This document shows, piece by piece, positions 1 through 9,121 of a stretch of DNA of 64,000 nt. The stretch covers positions 44,334 through 108,333 of the forward strand of contig CANGIQ010000008.1 of the NCBI GenBank assembly GCA_947453965.1, written 5' to 3'. The notes under the pieces are model-generated. The model saw only the letters and a program-made list of their open reading frames with translations, ran no database searches and was not told where the DNA came from. How positions within the stretch are numbered: position 1 is the stretch's first letter; each line of letters begins with the position of its first letter. This DNA is from Comamonadaceae bacterium. GTDB lineage: Bacteria; Pseudomonadota; Gammaproteobacteria; Burkholderiales; Burkholderiaceae_C. The translations under genes were made by a program, and so were the position numbers.

Positions 1-135
1 GCACAACAGCTGGCCCAAACCTACCTCGCTTCGATCCGGGCTTCTAATGAATTCGGTCCAGAATTTCAAATTTGCGTTGAAGCGCTGCAAACGCACATCG
101 ACATAGCCAGCGCACAAATCAACCGACTTGCGTAA
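1..135 (+). CDS. 3' end of an unidentified gene (partial)
   Basis: An open frame runs from the first base to a TAA at 133-135 and gives a 44-residue C-terminal tail with helical, alanine/leucine-rich character (ends IASAQINRLA). The gene starts outside the window. The tail converges on the TetR gene that follows on the opposite strand, with only about 10 bp between the two stop codons, so it is probably a real gene end. I do not recognise the family from this fragment. Confidence 0.45.
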   Translation, partial: AQQLAQTYLASIRASNEFGPEFQICVEALQTHIDIASAQINRLA

Positions 136-145
136 TTTCTACACG

Positions 146-793
146 CTAATAAGCCGCCAACAACTGCCCCAAATGCGGCTTGTGCGCCGGTGCCGCGTAG
201 GGCAACAGCAAGCCCAACACATGTTTGGCGCCGCGTAGCAAAGACTTTTGTGCGCTCTCGGGTTCCAGCGCATGGCGCGGGTCGCGCACATACTCGTAGC
301 TCAGCCACCAGGTGAGCATGACCACCATGTGCGTGGCCGTCACCTCGCGTTCAGACGCGGTCATCTGCAGTACCTTGGCATGTTCCAGCCCGTCCAGCAC
401 AGCGCGAAATGCGGTGGTCTTGTGCAGCAGCGCGTCTTTGATGTGTGTCTCGAGCCGGCGGTTTTTGCTCAGCAAATCGTTCAAGTCGCGGTACAAAAAG
501 CGGTACTGCCACACCAGCTCAAACAGCGTGTGCATGAAGAACCAAGCGTCCTCCACATCGTGCACGCCAGGCGCAGCCTCTAGCAGCTCGTGCAGCGCTG
601 ACTCATAGCGCACAAACAGCGCATTCACCAGCTCCTCTTTGGCCGGGTAGTGGTAATACAAATTACCCGGGCTGATGTTGAGCTCGGCCGAGATCAACGT
701 GGTCGACACATTGGGCTCGCCAAAGCGGTTGAAGAGGTCTAGCGTGACCTCCAAAATCCGCTCTGCAGTCCGGCGTGGCGCTTTTTTAGCCAT
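146..793 (-). CDS. TetR/AcrR-family transcriptional regulator
   Basis: This 215-residue protein has the usual TetR layout. An N-terminal helix-turn-helix occupies about residues 8-55, with the typical recognition-helix segment ISPGNLYYHYPAKEEL, and a helical ligand/dimer domain follows. Length and start (ATG after a short basic stretch, MAKKAPRR) fit the family. Such proteins are cytoplasmic homodimers that repress nearby promoters until a small ligand binds; the ligand cannot be read from the sequence. It lies head-to-tail downstream of a phasin gene on the same strand with only 35 bp between them. It may therefore be co-transcribed with the phasin and could be linked to fatty-acid or PHA metabolism, but that link is inference only. 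Confidence 0.85.
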   Translation of the reverse strand: MAKKAPRRTAERILEVTLDLFNRFGEPNVSTTLISAELNISPGNLYYHYPAKEELVNALFVRYESALHELLEAAPGVHDVEDAWFFMHTLFELVWQYRFLYRDLNDLLSKNRRLETHIKDALLHKTTAFRAVLDGLEHAKVLQMTASEREVTATHMVVMLTWWLSYEYVRDPRHALEPESAQKSLLRGAKHVLGLLLPYAAPAHKPHLGQLLAAY

Positions 794-807
794 GTTTAAT
801 CGGCGTC

Positions 808-831
808 TTAATCGGGGTCAGATCCCAATTA
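808..831. repeat. REP-like GGGGTCAGATCCC palindromic motif
   Basis: The short gap between the phasin stop and the TetR start holds TTAATCGGGGTCAGATCCC followed by AATTA, an imperfect palindrome (GGG-TC-GA-CCC core). From memory, closely related GGGGTCAGACCCC motifs are dispersed in many proteobacterial genomes next to REP-associated (Y1) transposases. Only one copy is seen in this window, so its repeat nature is not shown here. It overlaps the phasin stop codon. Confidence 0.35.
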
Positions 832-1308
832 CTTCGCGGTCTTTTTCTTGGCCGCAGGTCGTTTGGCAGCCACCTTTTTTGCCGCTGTGGTTTTGGCTAC
901 TGGTTTGGCGGCAACTTTAGCCTTGGCGCCCAGTTGCTTTTCGAGCTGATCAATCCGTGCATGCAAGGCCTGCAGCTCGGCAGCAGAAGGAATGCCCAAA
1001 CGCGTCAAGGCTTTGGCCACGCGGTCTTCAAAGATGTTTTCCAGCTTGTCCCATTGCCCAGTGGCACGTTCGTTGAACTGATGCGCCACTTGGCTTACTT
1101 TTTGAGTCGCCTCGGCCAGTTTTTCTTCGGCGGTCACTTGCGCCTTGCGCTGCATGGTGATGCCGTCGTTCACCAGTTTTTCAAACGTCTTGGTGCCTTC
1201 TTGCTGGGCTTTCGAAAAAGCGCCCAAGCCCGCCAACCAAATTTGCTGGGCTTGTTCTTTCATGGCATCGGTCATGGCAGAAGGGTCAAAGTGTGGCTTG
1301 GTCGACAT
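829..1308 (-). CDS. Phasin family protein (PHA granule-associated)
   Basis: This 159-residue protein starts MSTKPHFDPSAMTDAMKEQ. It has the amphipathic, glutamine/alanine-rich phasin region (about residues 10-110, with IWLAGLGAFSKAQQEGTKTF) and ends in a Lys/Ala/Pro-rich tail (about 128-159) like the histone-H1-like tails of PhaF-type phasins. Phasins coat polyhydroxyalkanoate granules in the cytoplasm and set granule size and number; the basic tail is thought to bind DNA and help partition granules. The gene is transcribed towards the TetR regulator and diverges from the PAP2 phosphatase gene. The 113-bp divergent gap has no promoter I can call with confidence. Confidence 0.85.
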   Translation of the reverse strand: MSTKPHFDPSAMTDAMKEQAQQIWLAGLGAFSKAQQEGTKTFEKLVNDGITMQRKAQVTAEEKLAEATQKVSQVAHQFNERATGQWDKLENIFEDRVAKALTRLGIPSAAELQALHARIDQLEKQLGAKAKVAAKPVAKTTAAKKVAAKRPAAKKKTAK

Positions 1309-1421
1309 GGTGGGCTTTCATAAAAACGGTAGCGCAACTTTAACGTGTTGAACCGTGGTTTGTCCAAGGAATTCGCTTCACACAGCGTCGATAGAATGCC
1401 AAAAAGAAAGGTGCTCAACCC

Positions 1422-1961
1422 ATGTTCCAACAGATCTCCAAATTACTGATCGCAAGCAGCATCGCATTGCTGTCATTCCAATCCCATGCGCTTGACAGCA
1501 CGACCCGCAATGGCAATTTGCTCGCTATGGGCCTGCCTGCCTTTGCCGCTGGCATGAGCTTTCTTAATGACGACACCGAAGGCGTGGTGCAACTCATCAA
1601 GTCCGAAGCCGTCACGCTGGGTATTGTGGAAGTGCTCAAGTCCAGCACGCACCAAATGCGCCCCGATGGCAGCGACAACAAGAGCTTTCCCTCGGGTCAT
1701 GCCGCCGTGGCGTTTTCTGCCGCGCAGTACATGCAAATGAAAGGCGGCTGGGAATATGGCGCCCCCGCCTATTTGGCCGCCAGCTATGTGGCCTATGCAC
1801 GTGTAGACGCCCGCAAACACCACTGGCGCGACGTGGCTGCGGGCGCTGGCACCGGTATGTTGACCACCTATTACTTCACCGACGCCAACTCAGACCGTCG
1901 TCTGGGCATGAGCTGGACCGGGCGTTCAGCCTCGTTGTTGTACCAGCAGCCTATCAAGTAA
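1422..1961 (+). CDS. PAP2-superfamily phosphatase, exported
   Basis: This 179-residue protein begins with a Sec-type signal peptide (MFQQISKLLIASSIALLSF, cleavage near SHA-LD). It carries the three PAP2 signatures: a K-x6-RP-like motif (KSSTHQMRP), PSGH (SFPSGHAA) and a final R-x-H-x3-D type motif (ARKHHWRD). Enzymes of this family remove phosphate from lipid phosphates or diphosphates at the periplasmic face. Being 9 bp upstream of a DgkA-type kinase, it may take part in lipid-phosphate or undecaprenyl-phosphate recycling, which would suit the polysaccharide genes downstream. The exact substrate is not determined. An AAAGG ribosome site lies about 11 bp before the ATG. Confidence 0.8.
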   Translation: MFQQISKLLIASSIALLSFQSHALDSTTRNGNLLAMGLPAFAAGMSFLNDDTEGVVQLIKSEAVTLGIVEVLKSSTHQMRPDGSDNKSFPSGHAAVAFSAAQYMQMKGGWEYGAPAYLAASYVAYARVDARKHHWRDVAAGAGTGMLTTYYFTDANSDRRLGMSWTGRSASLLYQQPIK

Positions 1962-1969
1962 AGCCAACC

Positions 1970-2326
1970 ATGTCTTACCTACAGGGCCGCATGCGCAGCG
2001 TGGGTTTTGCCTTGCAAGGCCTGCAAGCCCTGTGGGCTACCCAGTCCAATGTGCGCATTCATGCGGTGGCCACGCTGTGCGTGGTGGCTGCGGGTGGGTA
2101 CTGCCAAATCAGCCGCAGCGACTGGCTGGCGCTGGTGCTGGCCATTGCTCTGGTGTGGGTGGCTGAGGCGCTTAACACAGGCATTGAATGGGCAGTGGAC
2201 CTCGCCTCGCCTGAGCACCATCCCTTGGCTGGCAAAGCCAAAGACGTGGCAGCCGCAGGCGTGCTCCTCGCCAGCCTGGCTGCGGTGGTGGTGGGATTGC
2301 TGGTGTTTGTGCCTTATTTGCTTTAA
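1970..2326 (+). CDS. dgkA: Diacylglycerol/undecaprenol kinase family protein
   Basis: This 118-residue integral membrane protein has the family signature EALNTGIEWAVDL followed by H-PLAGKAKDVAAAGV, which forms the active site of DgkA-type kinases. Three membrane helices are visible: about residues 30-48, 50-68 and 92-115. These trimeric inner-membrane enzymes phosphorylate diacylglycerol or undecaprenol using ATP. The Gram-negative context favours diacylglycerol, but the substrate cannot be decided from sequence. It starts 8 bp after the PAP2 phosphatase gene, so the pair looks like a small operon catalysing opposite phosphorylation steps on lipid carriers. Confidence 0.85.
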   Translation: MSYLQGRMRSVGFALQGLQALWATQSNVRIHAVATLCVVAAGGYCQISRSDWLALVLAIALVWVAEALNTGIEWAVDLASPEHHPLAGKAKDVAAAGVLLASLAAVVVGLLVFVPYLL

Positions 2327-2407
2327 AGCGCACATTTCATGTGTATGCCGAAGGCGCATCCTCAAGTCGGGACGAGTTTTTGAGTAAACTCCTCAAAAGT
2401 AAAACAA

Positions 2408-2914
2408 ATGACCGACTCCGACAAGCCCTCCATCGCCTGGTACGCCGTACACACCAAGCCCCGCCAAGAAGCCCGTGCGCTCGAAAACCTGCTGAACCAA
2501 GGCTTTGAGTGCTTTTTGCCGATGATGGAGGTTGAAAAAGTTCGCCGCCAAAAGGTCAGCCGCGTCACCGAGCCCATGTTCAGCCGCTATTTGTTTATCC
2601 GGCTCAACGACGTCAACCACAATTGGTCGCCCATCCGCTCCACCCTGGGCGTGAGCAAATTGGTCAGCTTTGGCCATGTGCCTGCCAAAGTGCCCGCCGA
2701 ATTCATTCACTTCTTGCGTGACGCACCGCCCGCTGCAGTGGCCCGCTTGTTTGTGCCTGGCGACAATGTGCGCATTGCTTACGGCCCCTTGGCTGGGCTA
2801 GAAGGCGTGTACCAAGCGCACGATGGCGAAACCCGCGCCTTTGTGTTGGTCGAGCTCTTAGGCCAGCCCCAAAAACTCAAACTCGCCATCGAGTCGCTCG
2901 CTGCCAACACTTGA
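2408..2914 (+). CDS. rfaH: RfaH-type transcription antiterminator (NusG paralogue)
   Basis: This 168-residue protein has an N-terminal NGN domain (about residues 8-100, WYAVHTKPRQEARALENLLN, then FSRYLFIRL) and a C-terminal KOW-type domain (about 112-165). The PRQE-LENL-QGFECFLP pattern is characteristic of RfaH rather than housekeeping NusG. RfaH joins RNA polymerase paused at an ops element and lets it read through long surface-polysaccharide operons while recruiting ribosomes. An exact ops sequence lies at 9122-9133, so that operon is its likely target; this assignment is inferred. The gene stop overlaps a possible TTG start of uppS. RfaH is usually recruited in trans, so its position at the head of the cluster suggests local autoregulated control. 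Confidence 0.88.
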   Translation: MTDSDKPSIAWYAVHTKPRQEARALENLLNQGFECFLPMMEVEKVRRQKVSRVTEPMFSRYLFIRLNDVNHNWSPIRSTLGVSKLVSFGHVPAKVPAEFIHFLRDAPPAAVARLFVPGDNVRIAYGPLAGLEGVYQAHDGETRAFVLVELLGQPQKLKLAIESLAANT

Positions 2915-2961
2915 GTGGCGCCTTGCCTGCTATTTCTTCAAACATTTCGATAATCTCCGTT

Positions 2962-3687
<726 letters not shown>

Positions 3688-3692
3688 CTACA

Positions 3693-6383
3693 ATGAGAAA
3701 TACTTTGAAAGTAACCATGGTTTTTGATCGAATAAAAACTCTCAGCCGCGCGTGTGTGCTTGTTGTTGGCGTGTTCAGTTCGACGGCTTTGATCGCCCAG
3801 ATACCGCAAGGCAGCCAAAGTCTTCAGTTGCCTCAGGGCATGCAAGGCGCTTTGGGTGGTATTTCGGGAGGCGCAAGTATCGGCGGAGGCCTTGGCAACT
3901 TGAGCCTGGGTTCGGCGGGTGCCAACGCCATTCGTTCATCTGACCCCTTGCCGATCAACCCCAATTTCAATATGCAAGGGATGTTTCAACCCTTGGAACC
4001 TCTCAAAGCCAACGATTTCCAAAAGTTTGTGCTCGAAACCACGGGCTACAAATTGCCGCTGTACGGCTCTGTGTTTTTCGAAAACCTGCAGTTCATTCAA
4101 CGCAACCAGTTATCCAACCAGCCAGGGCCCAGCCCCTTTGCGCCCACCGAGAGTTCACCTGTCAGCGCCGACTATCCGCTGGGTCCAGGTGACCAGATTC
4201 TGATTCGAGGCTGGGGCTCGCTGGAAGTGGACGTGCGTGCTGTGGTGGACCGCAATGGCATGGTCAATATCCCCAAGGTGGGTACCGTCTCGCTCGCTGG
4301 CGTGAAATTTGGTCAAGCAGAAGGCGTGATCAAAAATGCCGTCGGCAAGTACTACAAAGACTTCCAGCTCAGCGTGACCATCGGTCAATTGCGCACCATC
4401 ACCGTCTATGTGGTGGGCCAAGCGCGTCGCCCAGGCAGTTATTCTTTGAGCAGTGTGTCCACCTTGTCGACGGGGTTGTTTGCCACAGGCGGCCCTAACG
4501 CCACGGGCTCTATGCGTCGTGTGCAGCTCAAGCGTGGCGGGCAAATCGTCACCGAATTTGACCTGTATGCGTTCTTGGCGCAAGGCAACAGCGCGGGTGA
4601 CGTCAAACTCGTGGATGGTGACATCATCGTGATTCCCCAGGCCGTGGGCCATGTTGCCTTGGTGGGCAAAGTCAACAACCCCGCCGTGTACGAAATGAAG
4701 TCCAGCAAAGAAACGCTGGAAGACTTGTTGGCTGTTGCCGGCGGCCTGCCTGTGGTGGCCGATCCGCGCCGTGCTGTGCTGGAGCGTCTCACCCCCAAAG
4801 ACGCGCAACCTCGTCGCGTGCAAGACGTGGCGCTTGAAGGTGCGGGCCTCAAAACCGAGCTGCTCAATGGCGACCTCATCACCGTACTGGCCATCACCCC
4901 AGAACTGTCCAACGCCGTCACCTTGCGCGGTAACGTGGCACAACCCTCGCGCATGGCTTGGCGCGAAGGCATGCGCGTGCGAGACCTCATTCCCAACAAA
5001 GAAGTGCTGATCAGCCGGGACTCGATTCGCCGTCAAAACGAAGTGCTGTTCGATGCCAACCAACGCGAGCGTGCCCTGCGTGAGCGAGAGCTCATGTCAG
5101 AAGACTTGTTGGACGACCCAGTGCTCGATTCACGTATTGACCAAAAGGGCATGCGTGAAGCGAGGCTGAAAGAAATGGCTGCAGCCGATAGGCCTAACCC
5201 AAGTGCAACGACCCCAGGAGCCCTTGTTAGCAACAAGCCCAGCGAGAAGTCGTATGACGGGCGAACCGCCATCATTGATAAAGAGTCTAGAACCATCGAG
5301 GGTTACCGCGAGTCGCGCCAAGCGCGCATGTTCTCTAACCAAGCGCCTATCAAGGTCAACGAGCGCAACACCGTGCCTTCGGTGGCTGAGTCTGTGGGTA
5401 ACCTGTACGACGAAATCAATTGGGACTATGCGGTGATTGAGCGGGTCGACCGCCAAAACCTCAATGTCAGCTTGGTGCCTTTTAATTTGGCGCGTGTTCT
5501 GAACGACGCCAAAGACCCCGACAACCAATTGCTGCAAGCGGGCGATGTAGTCACCGTTTTTTCTGTCAACGACATGCGTGTGCCCATTGCAAAACGCCGC
5601 ATCATGGTGCGTGTTGAAGGCGAAGTGGCACAACCTGGCATCTATCAAGTCAAGTCGGGAGAAAACTTGGCAGATGTGTTGCAACGTGCAGGTGGCTTGA
5701 CGCACGATGCGTATTTGTTTGGCTCAGCCTTTTACCGTGAAGACGTGCGCAAAAGCCAGGTTGAGAACCTTGATAAGTTGGTTCGCCGTTTAGAAACCGA
5801 ATCCAGTGCACAACTCGCCCAGGCCAGCCAAAGCTTGGGCGCTAGCTCTGACGCAGCCATCTCGCAGGCGCGTATTCTTGCGGCGCAGCAAGCTCAGCGC
5901 CAAGCGCTGGAGCGTGTGCGCAGCTTAAAACCCGAGGGGCGCATTGCTTTGGGGTTGGACCCACAGTTGTACAACTACATCAACAACTTGCCTGAAATCC
6001 GTTTGCAAAACGGCGACCGGTTGATCATTCCTACCCGGCCAGACTTTGTGTATGTCTATGGTGCAGTGAATACCGAATCTGCCTTGATCTTCAAAACCGG
6101 CAAAACCGTGCAAGATTATTTGAACGCCGCAGGCGTTGGCTCAGGGGCTGACCGCGATTCGGTGATTTTGATTCGCGCTGACGGCTCTGCTTTAACCAGC
6201 AATGGCGGCTGGTTTGGCTCGATCAACAGTGCCAAGGTCATGCCTGGCGATTCCATCGTCATGCCCGATAAGTTGGACCGCGAGGCGGTGTGGAGCGCTG
6301 TGATTCGCAATGCCAAAGACATCACCCAAATCTTCTACCAATTGGGCTTAGGCGCAGCCGGTTTGAAGGCCTTGGGCTATTAA
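3693..6383 (+). CDS. Wza/GfcE-type polysaccharide export protein with multiple SLBB domains
   Basis: This 896-residue protein has an export signal (from the internal Met at 3717, MVFDRIKTLSRACVLVVGVF, ending ALIAQ). A polysaccharide-export domain lies at about residues 150-240 (DYPLGPGDQILIRGWG). Several SLBB-type beta-grasp modules follow at about 240-315, 320-400, 410-440, 645-720 and 790-860. Such proteins form the outer-membrane or periplasmic channel for capsule or exopolysaccharide. There is no lipobox cysteine, so it is not a classic Wza lipoprotein. Length is well above Wza (about 380) and close to large SLBB proteins of Burkholderiales. Either Met 3693 or 3717 may be the start; 3717 has a slightly better ribosome site and signal peptide. 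Confidence 0.85.
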   Translation: MRNTLKVTMVFDRIKTLSRACVLVVGVFSSTALIAQIPQGSQSLQLPQGMQGALGGISGGASIGGGLGNLSLGSAGANAIRSSDPLPINPNFNMQGMFQPLEPLKANDFQKFVLETTGYKLPLYGSVFFENLQFIQRNQLSNQPGPSPFAPTESSPVSADYPLGPGDQILIRGWGSLEVDVRAVVDRNGMVNIPKVGTVSLAGVKFGQAEGVIKNAVGKYYKDFQLSVTIGQLRTITVYVVGQARRPGSYSLSSVSTLSTGLFATGGPNATGSMRRVQLKRGGQIVTEFDLYAFLAQGNSAGDVKLVDGDIIVIPQAVGHVALVGKVNNPAVYEMKSSKETLEDLLAVAGGLPVVADPRRAVLERLTPKDAQPRRVQDVALEGAGLKTELLNGDLITVLAITPELSNAVTLRGNVAQPSRMAWREGMRVRDLIPNKEVLISRDSIRRQNEVLFDANQRERALRERELMSEDLLDDPVLDSRIDQKGMREARLKEMAAADRPNPSATTPGALVSNKPSEKSYDGRTAIIDKESRTIEGYRESRQARMFSNQAPIKVNERNTVPSVAESVGNLYDEINWDYAVIERVDRQNLNVSLVPFNLARVLNDAKDPDNQLLQAGDVVTVFSVNDMRVPIAKRRIMVRVEGEVAQPGIYQVKSGENLADVLQRAGGLTHDAYLFGSAFYREDVRKSQVENLDKLVRRLETESSAQLAQASQSLGASSDAAISQARILAAQQAQRQALERVRSLKPEGRIALGLDPQLYNYINNLPEIRLQNGDRLIIPTRPDFVYVYGAVNTESALIFKTGKTVQDYLNAAGVGSGADRDSVILIRADGSALTSNGGWFGSINSAKVMPGDSIVMPDKLDREAVWSAVIRNAKDITQIFYQLGLGAAGLKALGY

Positions 6384-6392
6384 GGATTGCAG

Positions 6393-7580
6393 ATGTCTGA
6401 CTTGAACCAAACTGCAACCGTGGCTGCTGAGGCCGAAGAAGATGAAATCAGCCTGATCGACTTGGCCATTACCCTGGGGGAAGAAAAGAAAACCCTGTTT
6501 GCGGTGCCCGCCATTACCACCACACTGGCGATTGTGGTGAGCTTATTAATGACGCCCATCTTCACTGCTAAAACTGTGATGATGCCGCCTCAGCAGCAGC
6601 AAAGTGGTGCGGCTTCTGCTCTGGCGAGTTTAGGCGCGCTTGCTGGACTAGCTGGTGGGGCTGCAGGTATCAAGAGCCCGGATGAGATGTATATCGCCTT
6701 TATGCAAGGCGAGAGCTTGCAAAATGCGGTGATCAAGAAGCTTGATCTTCAAGCGCGTTACGAGAAGAAAACGCTTTTCGAAACCCGCGAGCATTTGAAG
6801 CAAACCGTCAAAATCGCTTCAGACAAAAAGTCAGGCCTTATTACCATTGAGGCCGACGACAAAGACCCAGAGTTTGCAGCCAAGCTGGCCAACGCACATG
6901 TAGACGAGCTCCGTAGTCTGATGGGTCGTTTGGCGGTCACAGATGCCCAGCAGCGCCGACTGTTCTTTGAGCAAGCGATTGCCAGAAACCAAACCGAGTT
7001 GGCAGAGGCGGAAGCAAATTTCCGCACTGCCAAAGAAAAGTCGGGCATGCAAGTTACAGCGGTTATTGCAGAAACGGCAGTCAGAGCTGGCGCTGAAATG
7101 CGAGCTCAGATAGCCGCCAAAGAAGTGCAACTAGCTGCCATGAGCAACTTTGCCACTCCACAAAACCCAGACGTTCAACGCTTGGCTGGGGAATTGTCAG
7201 CTTTGCGCTCACAGTTAAAAAAGTTAGAGCAAGGCTCAGGTGGAGACGAAAAATCTTCACCCATGCAGCAATTGGCCGTTAAGTCTTACCGTGACATCAA
7301 AGCCCGTGAAGCCATGGCGGGAGTGCTGGTCGCGCAGTATGAGTCTGCCCGTGTGGATGAGTCTAAAGAAGGACCGCTGATCCAGCAGGTTGATGTGGCC
7401 GTTGCGCCAGAACGTAAATCTAAACCTAAGCGCGCCATTATTGTCATTGTCTCGGCATTTGCTGGCTTGTTCTTGGGCGTTCTAATTGCTTTTGTGCGAC
7501 GTGCATTACGCAAAGCCTCAGAAGATCCGCAAAGCGCTTCGCAAATGGCAATGCTCAGAGCTGCTTGGCGTTGGAAGTAA
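6393..7580 (+). CDS. Wzz/PCP-type chain-length determinant protein
   Basis: This 395-residue protein has a membrane helix near each end (about residues 33-55 and 350-370) and a long, periplasmic, coiled-coil-rich middle (residues 150-300, with QQRRLFFEQAIARNQTELAE). That is the layout of polysaccharide co-polymerases that set chain length for Wzy-made O-antigen or capsule. The proline-rich segment next to the second helix (VDVAVAPERKSKPKR) is typical. There is no Walker kinase domain, so it is not a full Wzc. The ATG at 6393 is preceded by AAGGA at a 6-bp spacing, which decides the start. It lies 9 bp after the export gene, in the same operon. Confidence 0.85.
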   Translation: MSDLNQTATVAAEAEEDEISLIDLAITLGEEKKTLFAVPAITTTLAIVVSLLMTPIFTAKTVMMPPQQQQSGAASALASLGALAGLAGGAAGIKSPDEMYIAFMQGESLQNAVIKKLDLQARYEKKTLFETREHLKQTVKIASDKKSGLITIEADDKDPEFAAKLANAHVDELRSLMGRLAVTDAQQRRLFFEQAIARNQTELAEAEANFRTAKEKSGMQVTAVIAETAVRAGAEMRAQIAAKEVQLAAMSNFATPQNPDVQRLAGELSALRSQLKKLEQGSGGDEKSSPMQQLAVKSYRDIKAREAMAGVLVAQYESARVDESKEGPLIQQVDVAVAPERKSKPKRAIIVIVSAFAGLFLGVLIAFVRRALRKASEDPQSASQMAMLRAAWRWK

Positions 7581-7586
7581 TCTCTT

Positions 7587-8699
7587 ATGGAACTGGCTAT
7601 CAACTGGACTGTGTTGTTGCTCAGCTTATTGGTAGCAGTTACCGTGACTGGTTTTTTTGCGCTCTCCAAAGTTCAGTTTGGTTCAGACAAAGACGCAGGC
7701 GTTCAAAAGTTTCACACCAAGCCTACATCACGCTTAGGCGGGGTGGGAATATCCATGGGGCTTGCCAGTGGTGTGTGGTTTTCTCAAACCTATTACCCTC
7801 ATGACGCTTTACTTGGCGTGTGGCTGCTGGTGGCGTCTTTGCCTGTATTTTTAGGGGGCTTGGTCGAAGACCTCACTCACAAAGTGACCCCTCGCATGCG
7901 ATTGTGTTTGGCCTGTTTATCTTCTAGTGCTGTGTACGCTCTTTTTCATTTGGGCGTGACACGCACAGATATTGCGGTTTTAGATTGGTTGTTGACTTTT
8001 CCTGGCGTAGCCTTGGTATTGACTCTTCTTGTCGTTGCGGGGTTTATCAACTCCGTCAACATCATCGATGGTTTTCATGGCTTAGCCTCCGGCACGGTCA
8101 TCATCATGCTGCTGGGGCTAGCCAGCTTGGCCATGCGTGTGGATGATGGCGTGGTGTTCAGATTGAGCCTGATTACCGCCGTAGCCACACTTGGTTTTGC
8201 CATTTGGAACTGGCCCTTTGGCAAGATATTTTTGGGCGATGGCGGCGCGTATTTACTGGGCCTGTGGGTGGTAGAGCTGGGGCTGTTGCTGCCCCACAGA
8301 AGCCAAGCCATTTCGCCTATGGCACCCGTGTTGGTCGGTGTGTACCCGCTGCTAGAAACGCTTTACAGCATGTATAGGCGCAAATTTGTTCGTGCGCATC
8401 CCATTAATCATCCGGATGCTTTGCATTTGCATACCTTGATTTACCGACGTTTAATTTTGAATCCCGCACTAGATATATCCGACCAAAGTAAAAACCGCGC
8501 AAACGCGCAAGTCGCTTTGATTGTTTGGGGATTTGCTGCCACGCCCGCTGTGCTGGCTGTGTATTTTTATGAACAAACCAATATGCTGTTGGCGTTTATT
8601 GGTCTGCTTGCTTTGGCTTATGTTTATTTTTACGGATTGTTAATCAAGTTTAAGGCACCTGTATTTTTAATGTCTGAAAGTCGCAGAGCAGGACGCTAG
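7587..8699 (+). CDS. WecA/MraY-type polyprenyl-phosphate sugar-1-phosphate transferase
   Basis: This 370-residue polytopic membrane protein belongs to the GT4 (MraY/WecA/WbpL) family. It shows KFHTKPTSRLGGVG, FINSVNIIDGFHGLASG, the catalytic FLGDGGAYLLG, and the C-terminal cytoplasmic His motif HPDALHLHTLIYRR. It starts a repeat unit by transferring a HexNAc-1-phosphate from a UDP-sugar to undecaprenyl phosphate on the inner-membrane cytoplasmic face. Sugar specificity is not visible; the nearby wlb and 4,6-dehydratase genes would suit UDP-GlcNAc or a dideoxy derivative. It sits 6 bp behind the Wzz-like gene. A second, unrelated initiating enzyme is present at 46.8-49.6 kb. Confidence 0.87.
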   Translation: MELAINWTVLLLSLLVAVTVTGFFALSKVQFGSDKDAGVQKFHTKPTSRLGGVGISMGLASGVWFSQTYYPHDALLGVWLLVASLPVFLGGLVEDLTHKVTPRMRLCLACLSSSAVYALFHLGVTRTDIAVLDWLLTFPGVALVLTLLVVAGFINSVNIIDGFHGLASGTVIIMLLGLASLAMRVDDGVVFRLSLITAVATLGFAIWNWPFGKIFLGDGGAYLLGLWVVELGLLLPHRSQAISPMAPVLVGVYPLLETLYSMYRRKFVRAHPINHPDALHLHTLIYRRLILNPALDISDQSKNRANAQVALIVWGFAATPAVLAVYFYEQTNMLLAFIGLLALAYVYFYGLLIKFKAPVFLMSESRRAGR

Positions 8700-8762
8700 T
8701 TAAAAAAGTAGATCTGATAACAGGAGTTAGCGGGCGAGGTGGAAATTAGCCACGTACAGGAG

Positions 8763-8979
8763 ATGCATCAAGATGCCGAAAGCTCCTACGGATCCGACCT
8801 GCCCAACCTGGTGGCGGTCAAGGGCTACCCACAAGCTGTTGAACAATGAGGCCGTCAAAAGCTACATCCAACGCCACGAACCTGAGATCTTGGGGCAGTT
8901 CGAACTGGTGGTGAACACCGTCAGCATGGAGGAGGCTGTCCAGCAGCAGGTCAATACCACCTCAGCAGAAGTCAGCTAA
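8763..8979 (+). pseudogene. Degenerate remnant of an unidentified gene
   Basis: Between the initiating transferase and the MarR regulator (8700-9148) no intact gene is seen. An open stretch from ATG 8763 (MHQDAESSYGSDLPNLVAVK) stops at 8849. A second frame then carries on with protein-like sequence from about 8833 to 8979 (KLLNNEAVKSYIQRHEPEI, then FELVVNTVSMEEAV). This is the pattern of one gene split by a frameshift. The second part alone is open from 8773 and could also be a small 68-residue protein. I do not recognise the family. The rest of the gap (8980-9148) is AT-rich and holds the operator-like palindrome and ops element listed separately. Confidence 0.4.
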
Positions 8980-9051
8980 GCGTCAAAACATTAATGGTTT
9001 CGATAAATATTTTTTTGTTGTCATAGAAAATTCATCTACTAGAAGTTAGAA

Positions 9052-9069
9052 TTGTTCGAATTCGTACAA
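9052..9069. promoter_or_regulatory. Operator-like palindrome upstream of the EPS MarR gene
   Basis: TTGTTCGAATTCGTACAA is an 18-bp palindrome with a single mismatched pair (16 of 18 positions symmetrical) centred on GAATTC. It overlaps a -10-like TAGAAT (9047-9052) about 95 bp before the MarR start. Dimeric MarR-type repressors bind palindromes of this size, so it is a candidate autoregulatory site. No -35 box with proper spacing is seen, so the promoter itself is uncertain. Confidence 0.4.
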
Positions 9070-9121
9070 ACGTTCCCTTGCAGAACAGCTCCTAACGCGC
9101 TTGCCGATCGTGACACGGCAC

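Noticed and set aside
4155..5063. Minus-strand frame of 302 codons inside the SLBB export gene
   Set aside because: Antisense shadow without recognisable domain or ribosome site.
6393..7580. Wzc-type tyrosine autokinase
   Set aside because: No Walker A/B motifs or Tyr-rich tail are present; the protein is a kinase-less Wzz-type co-polymerase.
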